Source of the DNA: Erysipelotrichaceae bacterium
GTDB taxonomy: Bacteria; Bacillota_I; Bacilli_A; Erysipelotrichales; Erysipelotrichaceae
Assembly (NCBI GenBank): GCA_017431825.1
Contig: JAFRKI010000001.1
Location: forward strand, 62,001-126,000
Reading direction: 5' to 3'
DNA: 64,000 bases
Positions within the stretch are counted from its first letter, which is position 1. Every line of letters starts with the position of its first letter. This document shows, one piece after another, positions 17,033 through 25,299 of this stretch. The notes beneath the pieces are model-generated. The model was not told the origin of the DNA. It searched no databases and was given only the letters and a program-made list of their open reading frames with translations. The position numbers and the translations under genes were made by a program.

Positions 17033-18199
17033 ATCATCTTTCCTGCTGTTCTTTTCGGAAGTCCTGCTTGCCAGGGCCTTGTTTATCTTGCTGCTGATAT
17101 CGTTACGCAGATTGCCGGTCTCTTCCAGGAAACTGTCTTTATATTCGCTTACGAAACACTTCATCAGGATGGCGGCCACCTTCTTGGAATCTTCGTTCAT
17201 ATCGCCGAATTTCATGATGGTCTTGATGATACCGGCCGTACCAAGCGTATCGAAGTCGGAGATCCTTTTGACTCCTGCTTCATCGAAGGTATTGAAAAGA
17301 TCTTTAACCAGTTTTTCCCGCTGCTTGGAATCCGCTATCGCCAGGAAGGATATGAAGGCTTTTTCGATGAGCTTGGAATCCTTGGATGCCCTGCCCTTTA
17401 TAAAATGAGTGCCTTCGACCTGCCATGATAGACCGTCATGCTGTATCAGGGAAAAACGGTCCGACTTCACTACCAGCTTGTTCATTTCAAAACCGTAGAT
17501 GGTACCGATGACGTCGAACTCCGGCACGATCTTGATGTACTTGTCCTTAAGCAGTTCGAGATTATCCATAAAGCCTTCCGACAGCAGTTCCAGATTGATG
17601 CCCGGGCCGTCATTGGAATAGATGTTTATGACCTTGTCCAGCACTTCCGGATAGCTCAGGACCGCATATAAAGCCAGATTGCCGCCTTTGGAATGTCCGC
17701 CGATACGGTACTTGCGGAATCGCTTGAGATGCTCTTTCAGGTACCGGTAAGCCGATATCTGCGATTCAGTGGTCTTATAGGAAAGGCAGAAGTCCTCATG
17801 CCAGCCGATAAGGGTATCGTCAGTACCCCTGAAGGCAATATATGTCGTGCCGTCATCGAGGTCTACCTGCATTGCCGCAAACTGTTCGGTCCTGTCTTCC
17901 GAAAGGCTTGCGACACAGTCGTGTACCAGGCAGTCCCTGTAACGGTCGCATTCAGCCATGGCCTGCAGTACCAGCGGTACCTTGGCGATGAAGCTGCTGC
18001 TTTTAAGCATCTTCTCGATGTCGTGGTCTTTCTTATACATCTCATACAGTTCCCTGACCGTATACTCTTTTCCGTCCTTCACATAGTCTTCCACCGTGAC
18101 ATAGGAAAAGTAAGAGATGATAAGATTGTCAACTTCGTTGAACGGCGATACCTTGAAACTCAGATCGCCTCTCCATTTCATATAATCGATAATATTCAT
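17024..18199 (-). CDS. Mbeg1-like (DUF2974) alpha/beta hydrolase family protein
   Basis: A 391-residue cytosolic protein of the Mbeg1-like/DUF2974 family. The nucleophile elbow is GGHSKGGNLALYAV, with Ser as likely nucleophile, in a lipase-3-like context (FRGTDDTLIGWHEDF). The opening IIDYMKWRGDLSF is a characteristic of this family. The C-terminal third is charged and helical. It has a TATAAT nine bases before the ATG, so a very short leader. Activity is unknown; lipase-like hydrolysis is inferred. It is divergent from the metal-efflux operon. Confidence 0.8.
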   Translation of the reverse strand: MNIIDYMKWRGDLSFKVSPFNEVDNLIISYFSYVTVEDYVKDGKEYTVRELYEMYKKDHDIEKMLKSSSFIAKVPLVLQAMAECDRYRDCLVHDCVASLSEDRTEQFAAMQVDLDDGTTYIAFRGTDDTLIGWHEDFCLSYKTTESQISAYRYLKEHLKRFRKYRIGGHSKGGNLALYAVLSYPEVLDKVINIYSNDGPGINLELLSEGFMDNLELLKDKYIKIVPEFDVIGTIYGFEMNKLVVKSDRFSLIQHDGLSWQVEGTHFIKGRASKDSKLIEKAFISFLAIADSKQREKLVKDLFNTFDEAGVKRISDFDTLGTAGIIKTIMKFGDMNEDSKKVAAILMKCFVSEYKDSFLEETGNLRNDISSKINKALASRTSEKNSRKDDKK

Positions 18200-18205
18200 A
18201 CCCTA

Positions 18206-18233
18206 TTGATTATATCACTAAATGTGCTATATT
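18206..18233 (+). promoter_or_regulatory. Promoter of the metal-efflux operon
   Basis: -35 TTGATT (18206-18211), 16-bp spacer, -10 TATATT (18228-18233). The operator inverted repeat begins directly after the -10 box. Confidence 0.6.
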
Positions 18234-18257
18234 ATATATGAATGTATGTTCATATAT
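18234..18257. promoter_or_regulatory. ArsR/CzrA-type operator
   Basis: ATATATGAA (18234-18242), spacer TGTATG, TTCATATAT (18249-18257): a perfect 9-bp inverted repeat. It fits the ATATGAA-n6-TTCATAT form known for SmtB/ArsR-family zinc and cobalt sensors (CzrA, SmtB) and covers the transcription start. The likely ligand is the ArsR protein encoded at the end of this operon. Confidence 0.7.
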
Positions 18258-18274
18258 TCAATAAGGAGGCTGAC

Positions 18275-18493
18275 ATGAAAAAGACATATAAGATCGATGT
18301 AGACTGCGCCAACTGTGCCAACAAGATGGAAGAAGCTGCCAATAAGACCGAAGGCGTCAGGAAGGCAGTGGTAAACTTCATGGCACTTAAGATGAACGTT
18401 GAATTCGAAGAAGGCGTAAACGAAAAGGAAGTCATGGAAGAAGTATTAAAGAACTGTAAGATCGTAGAAGACGACTGTGAGATCTTCCTTTAA
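18275..18493 (+). CDS. Heavy-metal-associated (HMA) domain protein, metal chaperone
   Basis: A 72-residue ferredoxin-like HMA domain with an atypical metal site DCANCANKME (DCxxC, where copper chaperones have MxCxxC). The start ATG 18275 has AAGGAGG five bases ahead; the frame extends to 18242 but that lies within the operator. It is four bases ahead of the P-type ATPase, which itself lacks an N-terminal HMA domain, so the pump's metal-binding domain seems to be encoded as a separate protein. The Asp before the Cys pair is seen in Zn/Cd/Pb ATPases, so zinc or cadmium is more likely than copper. Confidence 0.86.
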   Translation: MKKTYKIDVDCANCANKMEEAANKTEGVRKAVVNFMALKMNVEFEEGVNEKEVMEEVLKNCKIVEDDCEIFL

Positions 18494-18496
18494 TCC

Positions 18497-20371
18497 ATGA
18501 CAAAGAAACAGAAAAAAGTACTTATCAGAATCTTCATAACTGTCATCCTGATGGCAGTTTTACATTTTACAGTTCCTGAAGATCATCCTTATGCGATCAT
18601 CTTCTATTTAGTACCTTATCTGATCATCGGCTATGATATCCTCTACAAGGCCTTCAGAGGCATCGTCAAGGGTCAGGTCTTTGATGAGAACTTCCTGATG
18701 GCCATTGCGACGGTGGGAGCCTTCGGATTGCAGGAATATCTGGAAAGCGTAGCGGTCATGCTGTTCTACCAGATCGGTGAGCTCTTCCAGGATTATGCCG
18801 TAAGAAAATCCCGTAAGAACATTACGGAACTCATGGATATCAGGCCTGATTATGCCTATCTGGTAAAGGAAGGCGACGAGATCGAGAAAGTCGATCCGTT
18901 CGAAGTCGAAGTCGGTTCGACGATACTCGTCAAGGTCGGTGACAAGATACCGCTGGACGGCATCATCGTCGAAGGCGAATCCATACTCAATACTGCCGCT
19001 TTGACCGGCGAATCCAAGCCGCAGAGCGTAAATACGGGCGATGAAGTCATATCGGGCTGCATAAACATGCTCTCGGTAATCAAGGTCAAAACGACCAAAG
19101 CCTTTGAGGAATCGACGGCCTCCAGGATACTGGATCTGGTGGAGAACGCTTCCAGCAATAAGGCCAAAAGCGAAGAGTTCATTACCAAGTTTGCCAGATA
19201 CTATACCCCTATCGTCTGCTACTGTGCACTGGCTCTGGCTTTCCTGCCGCCGATAGTCAATATGCTCATGTCCAGACCTGGAGACTTCCCGACCTGGATC
19301 TACAGAGCACTTACCTTCCTGGTAATAAGCTGTCCTTGTGCACTGGTGATATCCATACCGCTGAGTTTTTTCGGCGGCATCGGCGGTGCTTCCAATAAGG
19401 GCGTGCTCGTCAAAGGTGCGGACTTCCTTGAACAGCTTTCCAAGGTAAGATATGTCGTCTTTGATAAGACCGGTACCATGACCAAAGGCATCTTCGAGGT
19501 AAGCTGCTACCATGAATGCAGGATATCCGAAGAGGAACTGCTGGAATATGCCGCTTATGCGGAAAGTCTTTCCAACCATCCTATCGGACAGTCGATCGTC
19601 AGGGAATACGGTAAGGATATAGACAAGGAAAAGATCGAATCCATAAGAGAGATACCCGGTAAAGGCATCGAAGCCAAAGCACTGGGAAAAGAAGTCCTGG
19701 CCGGCAATAAGAAGCTCTTCCTTGAGCATGACATTCAGGTCGAAGACTGCCACGATCAGACGACCATCGTCTATGTGGCCGTTGACGGACAGTATGTCGG
19801 TCATATCCATATCGCCGACATGATCAAGCCTACATCCAGGAAATGCATCGACGGTCTGAAGGCTTTAGGCATAAAAAAGACGGTCATGCTGACAGGAGAC
19901 AAGCGGTCGATCGCTGCCCAGGTCGGTAAGGAACTGGGGATCGACGAGATCTATGCCGAACTGCTGCCTGATGAAAAGCTCTATAAGCTGGAAGAACTGC
20001 TCAAAAAGAAGACTGATGATAAGGAAATAATGGCCTTTATCGGTGACGGCATCAACGATGCTCCGGTAATATCGAGAGCCGATGTCGGTGTGGCCATGGG
20101 TGCCTTAGGTTCCGATGCGGCGATCGAAGCTGCTGACGTAGTGCTCATGGATGACGACCCTTACCGTATGGTCACAGCCATCAGACTGGCCAGGAAATGC
20201 ATGCGGATAGTCTATGAGAACATCTATTTCGCGATCGGTGTCAAGGTGATCTGTCTGATCCTTGGAGCCCTGGGCATCGCCAACATGTGGCTGGCGATAT
20301 TCGCTGATGTCGGTGTCATGGTGATAGCCGTACTCAATGCCATCAGAGCCCTTAATACGAGAGGTATGTGA
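18497..20371 (+). CDS. Heavy-metal translocating P1B-type ATPase (Zn/Cd/Co type)
   Basis: A 624-residue efflux pump. The membrane metal site is CPC (C279-P-C281 in SCPCALV), the phosphorylation site is D323 in DKTGTMTKG, the family HP dipeptide is H361-P362 (SNHPIGQS), and the hinge is GDGINDAP. TGES marks the actuator domain. The absence of an N-terminal HMA domain is compensated by the separate gene just upstream. The CPC site with DCxxC chaperone, plus an ArsR/CzrA-like operator, argues for Zn2+/Cd2+ export. It has no ribosome site of its own, so it is probably coupled to the chaperone gene. Confidence 0.92.
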   Translation: MTKKQKKVLIRIFITVILMAVLHFTVPEDHPYAIIFYLVPYLIIGYDILYKAFRGIVKGQVFDENFLMAIATVGAFGLQEYLESVAVMLFYQIGELFQDYAVRKSRKNITELMDIRPDYAYLVKEGDEIEKVDPFEVEVGSTILVKVGDKIPLDGIIVEGESILNTAALTGESKPQSVNTGDEVISGCINMLSVIKVKTTKAFEESTASRILDLVENASSNKAKSEEFITKFARYYTPIVCYCALALAFLPPIVNMLMSRPGDFPTWIYRALTFLVISCPCALVISIPLSFFGGIGGASNKGVLVKGADFLEQLSKVRYVVFDKTGTMTKGIFEVSCYHECRISEEELLEYAAYAESLSNHPIGQSIVREYGKDIDKEKIESIREIPGKGIEAKALGKEVLAGNKKLFLEHDIQVEDCHDQTTIVYVAVDGQYVGHIHIADMIKPTSRKCIDGLKALGIKKTVMLTGDKRSIAAQVGKELGIDEIYAELLPDEKLYKLEELLKKKTDDKEIMAFIGDGINDAPVISRADVGVAMGALGSDAAIEAADVVLMDDDPYRMVTAIRLARKCMRIVYENIYFAIGVKVICLILGALGIANMWLAIFADVGVMVIAVLNAIRALNTRGM

Positions 20372-20372
20372 G

Positions 20373-20669
20373 ATGAAGAAAAAAGAAGTGAATGAGAAAA
20401 GCATCTACGATCTGGCGGAACTCTTCAAGGTCTTCGGCGATTCGACCAGGATCAGGATACTGCTGGCCTTATACGACAAGGAAATGAGCGTCAATGACAT
20501 AGCTGTGACCCTGAACATGTCGCAGTCCGCCATCTCCCATCAGCTTAAGAACCTCAAGGTCTCCAAGCTGATAAAGAACCGCCGGGAAGGCAAGACTATC
20601 TACTATGCCCTTGATGACGATCACGTCTATCACATCATCGAACAGGGTCTTGAACATGTTGAAGAATAA
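20373..20669 (+). CDS. ArsR/SmtB-family metal-sensing repressor
   Basis: A 98-residue winged-helix repressor. The recognition helix region is VNDIAVTLNMSQSAISHQLKNLK and the wing NRREGKTIYYALDDDHV. The C-terminal helix carries D-x-H-x10-H-x2-E (DDHVYHIIEQGLEHVEE), which matches the alpha-5 metal site of CzrA/SmtB sensors; the CadC-type alpha-3 ELCVCDL is absent. The start ATG 20373 follows the ATPase stop by one base. It probably represses its own operon through the 18234-18257 operator until Zn or a similar metal binds. Confidence 0.9.
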   Translation: MKKKEVNEKSIYDLAELFKVFGDSTRIRILLALYDKEMSVNDIAVTLNMSQSAISHQLKNLKVSKLIKNRREGKTIYYALDDDHVYHIIEQGLEHVEE

Positions 20670-20673
20670 TAAA

Positions 20674-20704
20674 AAGAAGTTTCCGATGAAACTTCTTTTT
20701 TTAT
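20674..20704. terminator. Bidirectional terminator after the metal-efflux operon
   Basis: AAGAAGTTTC - CGAT - GAAACTTCTT followed by a long T run; A run on the left side serves the converging hydrolase gene. Confidence 0.9.
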
Positions 20705-21637
20705 TTATGCCTTTCTCTTTGCTTCCAGCCACTTGTAGATATCATCATAGACGGTATCCTTATCCAGCTCATTGAGTATCTCATGACGGTCATTCTCATA
20801 GAGCTTCAGGGTAACGTCCTTCATGCCTGCTTCTTTGAACATATCGGCTACGGCCTTAGGATCCTTGCCGAAGTTTCCTACCGGGTCTTCAGCACCGGAT
20901 GTGATGAGCACCGGCAGTTCCTTAGGCATCTTGGCTACGTTGTCTTTGTCGATGATCTCTCCTATCGTGGAGAAGAGATTGTAGTAACCGTTGGTGGTAA
21001 AGATGAATGTACATCTAGGTTCATGGACATACCAGTTGACTATCTCATCGTTCCTGGTCAGCCAGTCGCAGTGGGTCTCGCTAGGCTCCCATTTCTTGTT
21101 GTAGGAACCCAAGGCCAGGGAATTGATGAATCTGCTCCGGTGTTTCCAGCCCTTGAAAGTTGCTACGGTCTTTGTCAGGAACTTGGCAGCTCCCAGCATG
21201 CCTTTCTCCTGCTGTCCGGTTCCCATGACGATGGCTCCGTCGAGCTCTTCACCGTGCTTTATCAGGTACAAACGGCAGAAGAAGGAACCCATGGAATGTC
21301 CTAACAGGAAATACGGCTTGCCCGGATAAAGCTTCTTGGTAAGATGGGTAAGCATGACCATGTCCTTCAGCACATTCTTATAGCCGTCTTTTTCGGAGAA
21401 ATAGCCCCAGTCTTCCTTGGAGTTTACCGATGCTCCGTGTCCCAGATGATCGTTGCCGGTGACCAGGTATCCTTTGCCGGTCAGATATTCCGCAAAGCCC
21501 TCGTAACGGTCGATGAATTCGACCATACCGTGAGCTATCTGCAGGATGGCTTTGACTTCACCCTCAGGCATATAGCGCATGGCTCTGATCTTCGTGAGGC
21601 CGTCGGCACTGTCAAAATAGAATTCTTCTTTACGCAT
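20705..21637 (-). CDS. Alpha/beta hydrolase, monoacylglycerol lipase-like (serine aminopeptidase S33 family)
   Basis: A 310-residue cytosolic hydrolase. It has the HGMVEFIDRYE oxyanion region, GNDHLGHGAS, the nucleophile elbow GHSMGS and a terminal YENDRHEILNE segment with the catalytic His, the usual pattern of lysophospholipase/monoacylglycerol lipases. An AGAGGAAACAAT ribosome site precedes ATG 21637 and a TACAAT box lies further upstream, just beyond the terminator of the acyl-CoA ligase gene. The substrate is likely a mono-acyl lipid; this is inferred from the family. Confidence 0.85.
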   Translation of the reverse strand: MRKEEFYFDSADGLTKIRAMRYMPEGEVKAILQIAHGMVEFIDRYEGFAEYLTGKGYLVTGNDHLGHGASVNSKEDWGYFSEKDGYKNVLKDMVMLTHLTKKLYPGKPYFLLGHSMGSFFCRLYLIKHGEELDGAIVMGTGQQEKGMLGAAKFLTKTVATFKGWKHRSRFINSLALGSYNKKWEPSETHCDWLTRNDEIVNWYVHEPRCTFIFTTNGYYNLFSTIGEIIDKDNVAKMPKELPVLITSGAEDPVGNFGKDPKAVADMFKEAGMKDVTLKLYENDRHEILNELDKDTVYDDIYKWLEAKRKA

Positions 21638-21672
21638 ATTGTTTCCTCTTTGTTTCTAACTTTATTGTACAC

Positions 21673-21702
21673 AAAAAAAGATTTAACCATACGGCTAAAT
21701 CT
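21673..21702 (-). terminator. Terminator of the acyl-CoA ligase gene
   Basis: Minus-strand hairpin AGATTTAGCC - GTAT - GGTTAAATCT (one mismatch) followed by seven T. The promoter of the next gene begins within the T run. Confidence 0.8.
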
Positions 21703-21709
21703 TTCGTAA

Positions 21710-23443
21710 TTATTCAGCTTCCTTGTCGGCAGCTCTCTTGGCAGCTTCCTCTTCTTCGAGGATCCTGTAGGCTACCTTGCCTACCAGAGTCTTAGGAAGT
21801 TCATCTCTGAATTCTATCTCTCTTGGCATGGCGTACTTGGCGATGTTCTTCTTGCAGTAATCGAGGATCTGCTGCTTGGTCTCTTCGCTTGGCTCAACGC
21901 CGTTTTTAAGAACGATGAAGGCTTTGACTTTCTGCATACGCAGTGAATCAGGAACGCCGATGACACAGGACATGGATACGATATCCAGGGCATCGATGAT
22001 GTTTTCCAGCTGGGCCGGATAGACGTTGTAACCGGAAGTTACGATCATTCTCTTGCTTCTGCCCTTGAAGTAGGTGAAACCTTCCTCATCCATGACGCCC
22101 AAGTCGCCGGTATATACCCAGGTAAGACCGTCTTTGTGTTTCCTTAAGGTCTGGGCGGTCTCTTCCGGATGCTTGATGTATTCCTTCATGACCGTCGGAC
22201 CGGCCAGGAGGATCTCGCCTTCTTCACCGTAAGGCAGTTCTTCATCGGTATCCGGCTTTACGATCTTGATGTAGACATCAGGCAAAGGCAGACCGATGGA
22301 ACCTTCCTTATGAAGATGGGAAGGAGTCAGACAGCAGGCGGTAACGGTCTCTGTGGTACCGTAGCCTTCTCTGACCTGGATCTTGGCATTGTGGTCATAC
22401 AGGAACTTGTCCAGTTTCTTCTTGAGTTCTACTGACAGTGAATCACCGCCGGAAAAGACGCCCTTGAGGCTTGAAAGATCGGCCTTATCGAACTTAGGCA
22501 GTCTTAAGAGTGCTTCAAACAGTGTCGGAACACCGGCCATGAAATTGATATGGTACTTGGTGATGAGCTTGGCATAGCTGGCCGGTGTGAATCTTGGTAC
22601 CAGCACGCAGCGTCCGCCGTTAGCCAGCATCGAATGGATGCAGACGCCTAAACCGAAACCGTGGAAGATAGGCATGGCTGCCAGCATCTTGTCGCCTACC
22701 CTGTACATCGGGTTGGCGGCTACGATCTGTCCGGCTAAAGCGTTGAAGTTCTTATTGGTAAGAAGGATGCCCTTGGTAGTGCCGGTAGTGCCTCCGGAAT
22801 AAAGGATGGCAGCCGGATCGTCGCCCGTTCTCTTGACTCTGATATCGAAGAACCTGGTATGACCGAACTTCATGAAGTCCTTCCAGAAGATTACCGGTGC
22901 ATCGGCAGGAATCTTTTTGATCTTTCTTCCTTCCGTAAGCATGTAGCCCAGCTTGATAGGCCTGCTCAAGGCATCTCTGATCCTGGCAATGATGATGTTC
23001 TTGGCACAGGTATTGGCTCTGATGGCCTCGAACTTGTTGTAGAACTGGTCGAGCGTTACTACCGTCGAGGATTCGGATTCGTTGATATAGAACTCAAGCT
23101 CCTTCTCGGAACTTAGCGGATGTACCATGTTAGATATCGCACCGATCAGGTTTATCGCATAGAACAGATATATGGCCTGCGGACAGTTAGGCATGGAGAT
23201 CGTGACTTTGTCGTTTTCCCTTACGCCTAAAGTCGATAAGGATTTGGCACAGTTTTCGATGTTTCTGATCATTTCCCTGTAGGTCGTAGGCTTGTTCATA
23301 AAGTCAAAGGCTACGTTGTTGGGATACTGTTTGGCTATCTCTTCCACCTTTTCAAACATGGAACCTTCAAAATAATCTAATGTAAAAGGCAGATCTCCCA
23401 GATGATCTTTCCATGGTGCTTTTGCCGTGATTTTCTTACTCAT
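21710..23443 (-). CDS. AMP-forming acyl-CoA synthetase/ligase
   Basis: A 577-residue adenylate-forming enzyme. The A3 P-loop reads ILYSGGTTGTTKG, the A5 motif GYGTTET, A7 TGDLG and A8 region KGRSKRMIVTSGYNVYPAQLE, with the catalytic Lys in a PKTLVGKVAYR ending, so it is complete. Long-chain or medium-chain fatty acid activation is the usual role. The frame opens at TTG 23449, but ATG 23443 has AAGGAGG at the right distance and is chosen. Its start overlaps the end of the CAT-fold acyltransferase homologue by eight bases; the ligase may provide that protein's acyl-CoA. Confidence 0.87.
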   Translation of the reverse strand: MSKKITAKAPWKDHLGDLPFTLDYFEGSMFEKVEEIAKQYPNNVAFDFMNKPTTYREMIRNIENCAKSLSTLGVRENDKVTISMPNCPQAIYLFYAINLIGAISNMVHPLSSEKELEFYINESESSTVVTLDQFYNKFEAIRANTCAKNIIIARIRDALSRPIKLGYMLTEGRKIKKIPADAPVIFWKDFMKFGHTRFFDIRVKRTGDDPAAILYSGGTTGTTKGILLTNKNFNALAGQIVAANPMYRVGDKMLAAMPIFHGFGLGVCIHSMLANGGRCVLVPRFTPASYAKLITKYHINFMAGVPTLFEALLRLPKFDKADLSSLKGVFSGGDSLSVELKKKLDKFLYDHNAKIQVREGYGTTETVTACCLTPSHLHKEGSIGLPLPDVYIKIVKPDTDEELPYGEEGEILLAGPTVMKEYIKHPEETAQTLRKHKDGLTWVYTGDLGVMDEEGFTYFKGRSKRMIVTSGYNVYPAQLENIIDALDIVSMSCVIGVPDSLRMQKVKAFIVLKNGVEPSEETKQQILDYCKKNIAKYAMPREIEFRDELPKTLVGKVAYRILEEEEAAKRAADKEAE

Positions 23444-24296
23444 AGTCAACCTCCTTGTTTAAGTCTTCTTCCAGTAATTTCGGATTCTGCAGTAAGTATT
23501 TCAGAAGCTGTACGGTCTTGGAATAGTAGTAACCGTCAGCCAGTCTTTCATCTAAGGTGAGACCCAGATCAACGGTCTCGACCATCTTCGCTTCGCCCTT
23601 ATCGTTATAGACAGGTCTTTTCTTTATCTCGCCGATAAGGCACATGATCGAACAGGTGCCCCAGTTGGTCAGGTGATGGTAGCCGCTCTTCATCTTTATC
23701 GAACCCAGGTTGGACATGACCACCGTCGAATAGTACGGATCATTACAGGTCATCGATTCCGGTACCCATCCGTGTTTGTCCAGCCACATGATGAAGCGGA
23801 TACCAAGCTTGGAGATGAATCTTGGCAGCTTATTCAGGAAGTCCATGTTCTCGGTAGTGGAATCGATCTTATCGCTCCTTTGGGTGGATACTTCCTTATA
23901 GATCTTATCGTGGATGGTATCGATGTTATCGTCATCCTTCAGATGCAGAAAAGCCAGAGCTTCGGCACCGTCATCCTGGAACAGCTTCTTTACCACGAAG
24001 GAAGTCGTGACTTCCTTACGCTGATAGAAATTGCCGTTGACGATGAATCTCTGCATCTTCGGTCTTAAGGTGATGGTCCTGACCATGGCAGTCGTGATCA
24101 CCTGGAACAGATTGTATTTGTATTCGATACCTTTGACGTTTTTCTTCTTAAGGTACCTGTTGATGTTGGTGAGATCGATGGTTTCGGAAATGAACGCTTC
24201 ATTATCACAGCGATTCGGATAGATGATGCCGGTGATGTAATGAAGAGAGTCCAGATCTCTTAAAAGAATCCCGTCTCTTCTGTCTCCAAAAGCCAT
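23436..24296 (-). CDS. CAT-fold acyltransferase homologue (2-oxoacid dehydrogenase E2 catalytic-domain-like), catalytic His replaced
   Basis: A 286-residue protein resembling the catalytic domain of E2 acyltransferases and chloramphenicol acetyltransferase, without lipoyl or E1/E3-binding domains. The substrate-tunnel block ITTAMVRTITLRPKMQRFIVNGNFYQR and the STVVMSNLGSIKMKSG region are recognisable. The active-site motif DHRxxDG is here D249-E250-R-L-A-D-G255, so the catalytic His is Glu. No E1 or E3 genes are present, so it is not part of a dehydrogenase complex. It is the first gene of a two-gene unit with the acyl-CoA ligase; an acyl-transfer or acyl-binding role in lipid metabolism is inferred. 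TATAAT and a GGGGGA site lie upstream. Confidence 0.75.
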   Translation of the reverse strand: MAFGDRRDGILLRDLDSLHYITGIIYPNRCDNEAFISETIDLTNINRYLKKKNVKGIEYKYNLFQVITTAMVRTITLRPKMQRFIVNGNFYQRKEVTTSFVVKKLFQDDGAEALAFLHLKDDDNIDTIHDKIYKEVSTQRSDKIDSTTENMDFLNKLPRFISKLGIRFIMWLDKHGWVPESMTCNDPYYSTVVMSNLGSIKMKSGYHHLTNWGTCSIMCLIGEIKKRPVYNDKGEAKMVETVDLGLTLDERLADGYYYSKTVQLLKYLLQNPKLLEEDLNKEVDYE

Positions 24297-24349
24297 ATAA
24301 AAAAACGTTCCCCCTTTTACGACTAATAATTATAACTCTTAATCAGATG

Positions 24350-24365
24350 ATTTTATTAATAAAAT
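24350..24365. promoter_or_regulatory. 16-bp perfect palindrome in the divergent intergenic region
   Basis: ATTTTATTAATAAAAT is an exact palindrome midway between the divergent acyltransferase and phospholipase C genes. It may be an operator, though such AT-only palindromes also arise by chance. Confidence 0.3.
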
Positions 24366-24376
24366 GCAGTGTAAAA

Positions 24377-24391
24377 ATGTAAGCGCTTTTT
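24377..24391 (+). promoter_or_regulatory. Candidate cre site (CcpA) and promoter of the phospholipase C gene
   Basis: ATGTAAGCGCTTTTT fits the Gram-positive catabolite-responsive element WTGNAANCGNWNNCW with one mismatch. It is directly followed by an extended -10, TGATACAAT (24392-24400), so binding would cover the promoter core. The core AAGCGCTT is palindromic. Confidence 0.4.
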
Positions 24392-24420
24392 TGATACAAT
24401 ATATAAAAAGGAGTTTTTGT

Positions 24421-25287
24421 ATGCCTACTACATATACTCATTGGCGTTTCGGAGATGAATGCATCGCGACCCTGCCGCAGGATCTTCAGGACGTCATCAA
24501 TAGAAACAGGGAGATATTCGACTTCGGAGTACACGGTCCCGATATCTTCTTCTATTACAACTGCTTAAAACATAATGATGTCAATCAGTTCGGTACCGAC
24601 CTTCACGATACTCCTTTCAGGGACACCCTGGAAAAGATCAGACCGCGTTATCAGAACTGTGACGATAAGGAAGCGGCCCTGTCCTATCTGCTGGGCTTCT
24701 GTGCCCACTTTACCCTTGATTCCTATTGTCACGGGTATATCGATAGAAAGACCGAAGTAAGTGATCTCAGCCACGGCAAGATCGAATCACAGTATGACCG
24801 CTATCTGCTGGAGCTGGACGGCTATGATCCGGTAAAGAAGTCGGTCACCTTCTCTCTTAAGCCGGGTAATGACGTTGCCCATGTGATATGGCAGATCTTC
24901 CCGGAACACAGTGAGGAAGTGACCCGCAAGGCGCTCAAGGACATGCTGTTCTATCTGAACCTCTTAAAGGATTCGAGCAGGCCTAAAAGATGGTTCCTAA
25001 ATACGGTGATGGATGCCGTAGGCGTGCAGTCCTACAAGGATCTGATGCTGACGGAAGAGAACGACGAGCGCTGCAAAGCCGTCAATGAAAGGCTCATGAA
25101 GCTTTCGAAGGTTGCCTTAAGGCACTTCCCTCTTCTGGCCCTGAGCATGGTCTCCTATCTCAATGAAGGCAAGGATCTCGATCCGTATTTCCATAACCAC
25201 TTCTGTCCTAAGGAAGACTACAAGGACATACCGATCCTGGACTATGAAGAAGAACTAAAACACGAAGAAAACGAATTTCAAAAGTAA
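24421..25287 (+). CDS. Zinc-dependent phospholipase C family protein
   Basis: A 288-residue protein of the zinc-dependent PLC-like family. It opens with PTTYTHWRFGDECIATLP and has FGVHGPDIFFYYN and LGFCAHFTLDSYCHGYID, giving the His and Asp pattern used for zinc binding in this group. Unlike secreted PLC toxins it has no signal peptide, so it is presumably intracellular. ATG 24421 is chosen because AAGGAG lies eight bases ahead; the longer frame from 24364 crosses the promoter. The UMF1 transporter follows 12 bases later, so the two are co-transcribed. Confidence 0.8.
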   Translation: MPTTYTHWRFGDECIATLPQDLQDVINRNREIFDFGVHGPDIFFYYNCLKHNDVNQFGTDLHDTPFRDTLEKIRPRYQNCDDKEAALSYLLGFCAHFTLDSYCHGYIDRKTEVSDLSHGKIESQYDRYLLELDGYDPVKKSVTFSLKPGNDVAHVIWQIFPEHSEEVTRKALKDMLFYLNLLKDSSRPKRWFLNTVMDAVGVQSYKDLMLTEENDERCKAVNERLMKLSKVALRHFPLLALSMVSYLNEGKDLDPYFHNHFCPKEDYKDIPILDYEEELKHEENEFQK

Positions 25288-25299
25288 GGAGGAATTTCG

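Noticed and set aside
23444..23449. TTG start of the acyl-CoA ligase
   Set aside because: It directly abuts the AAGGAGG ribosome site; ATG 23443 has normal spacing.
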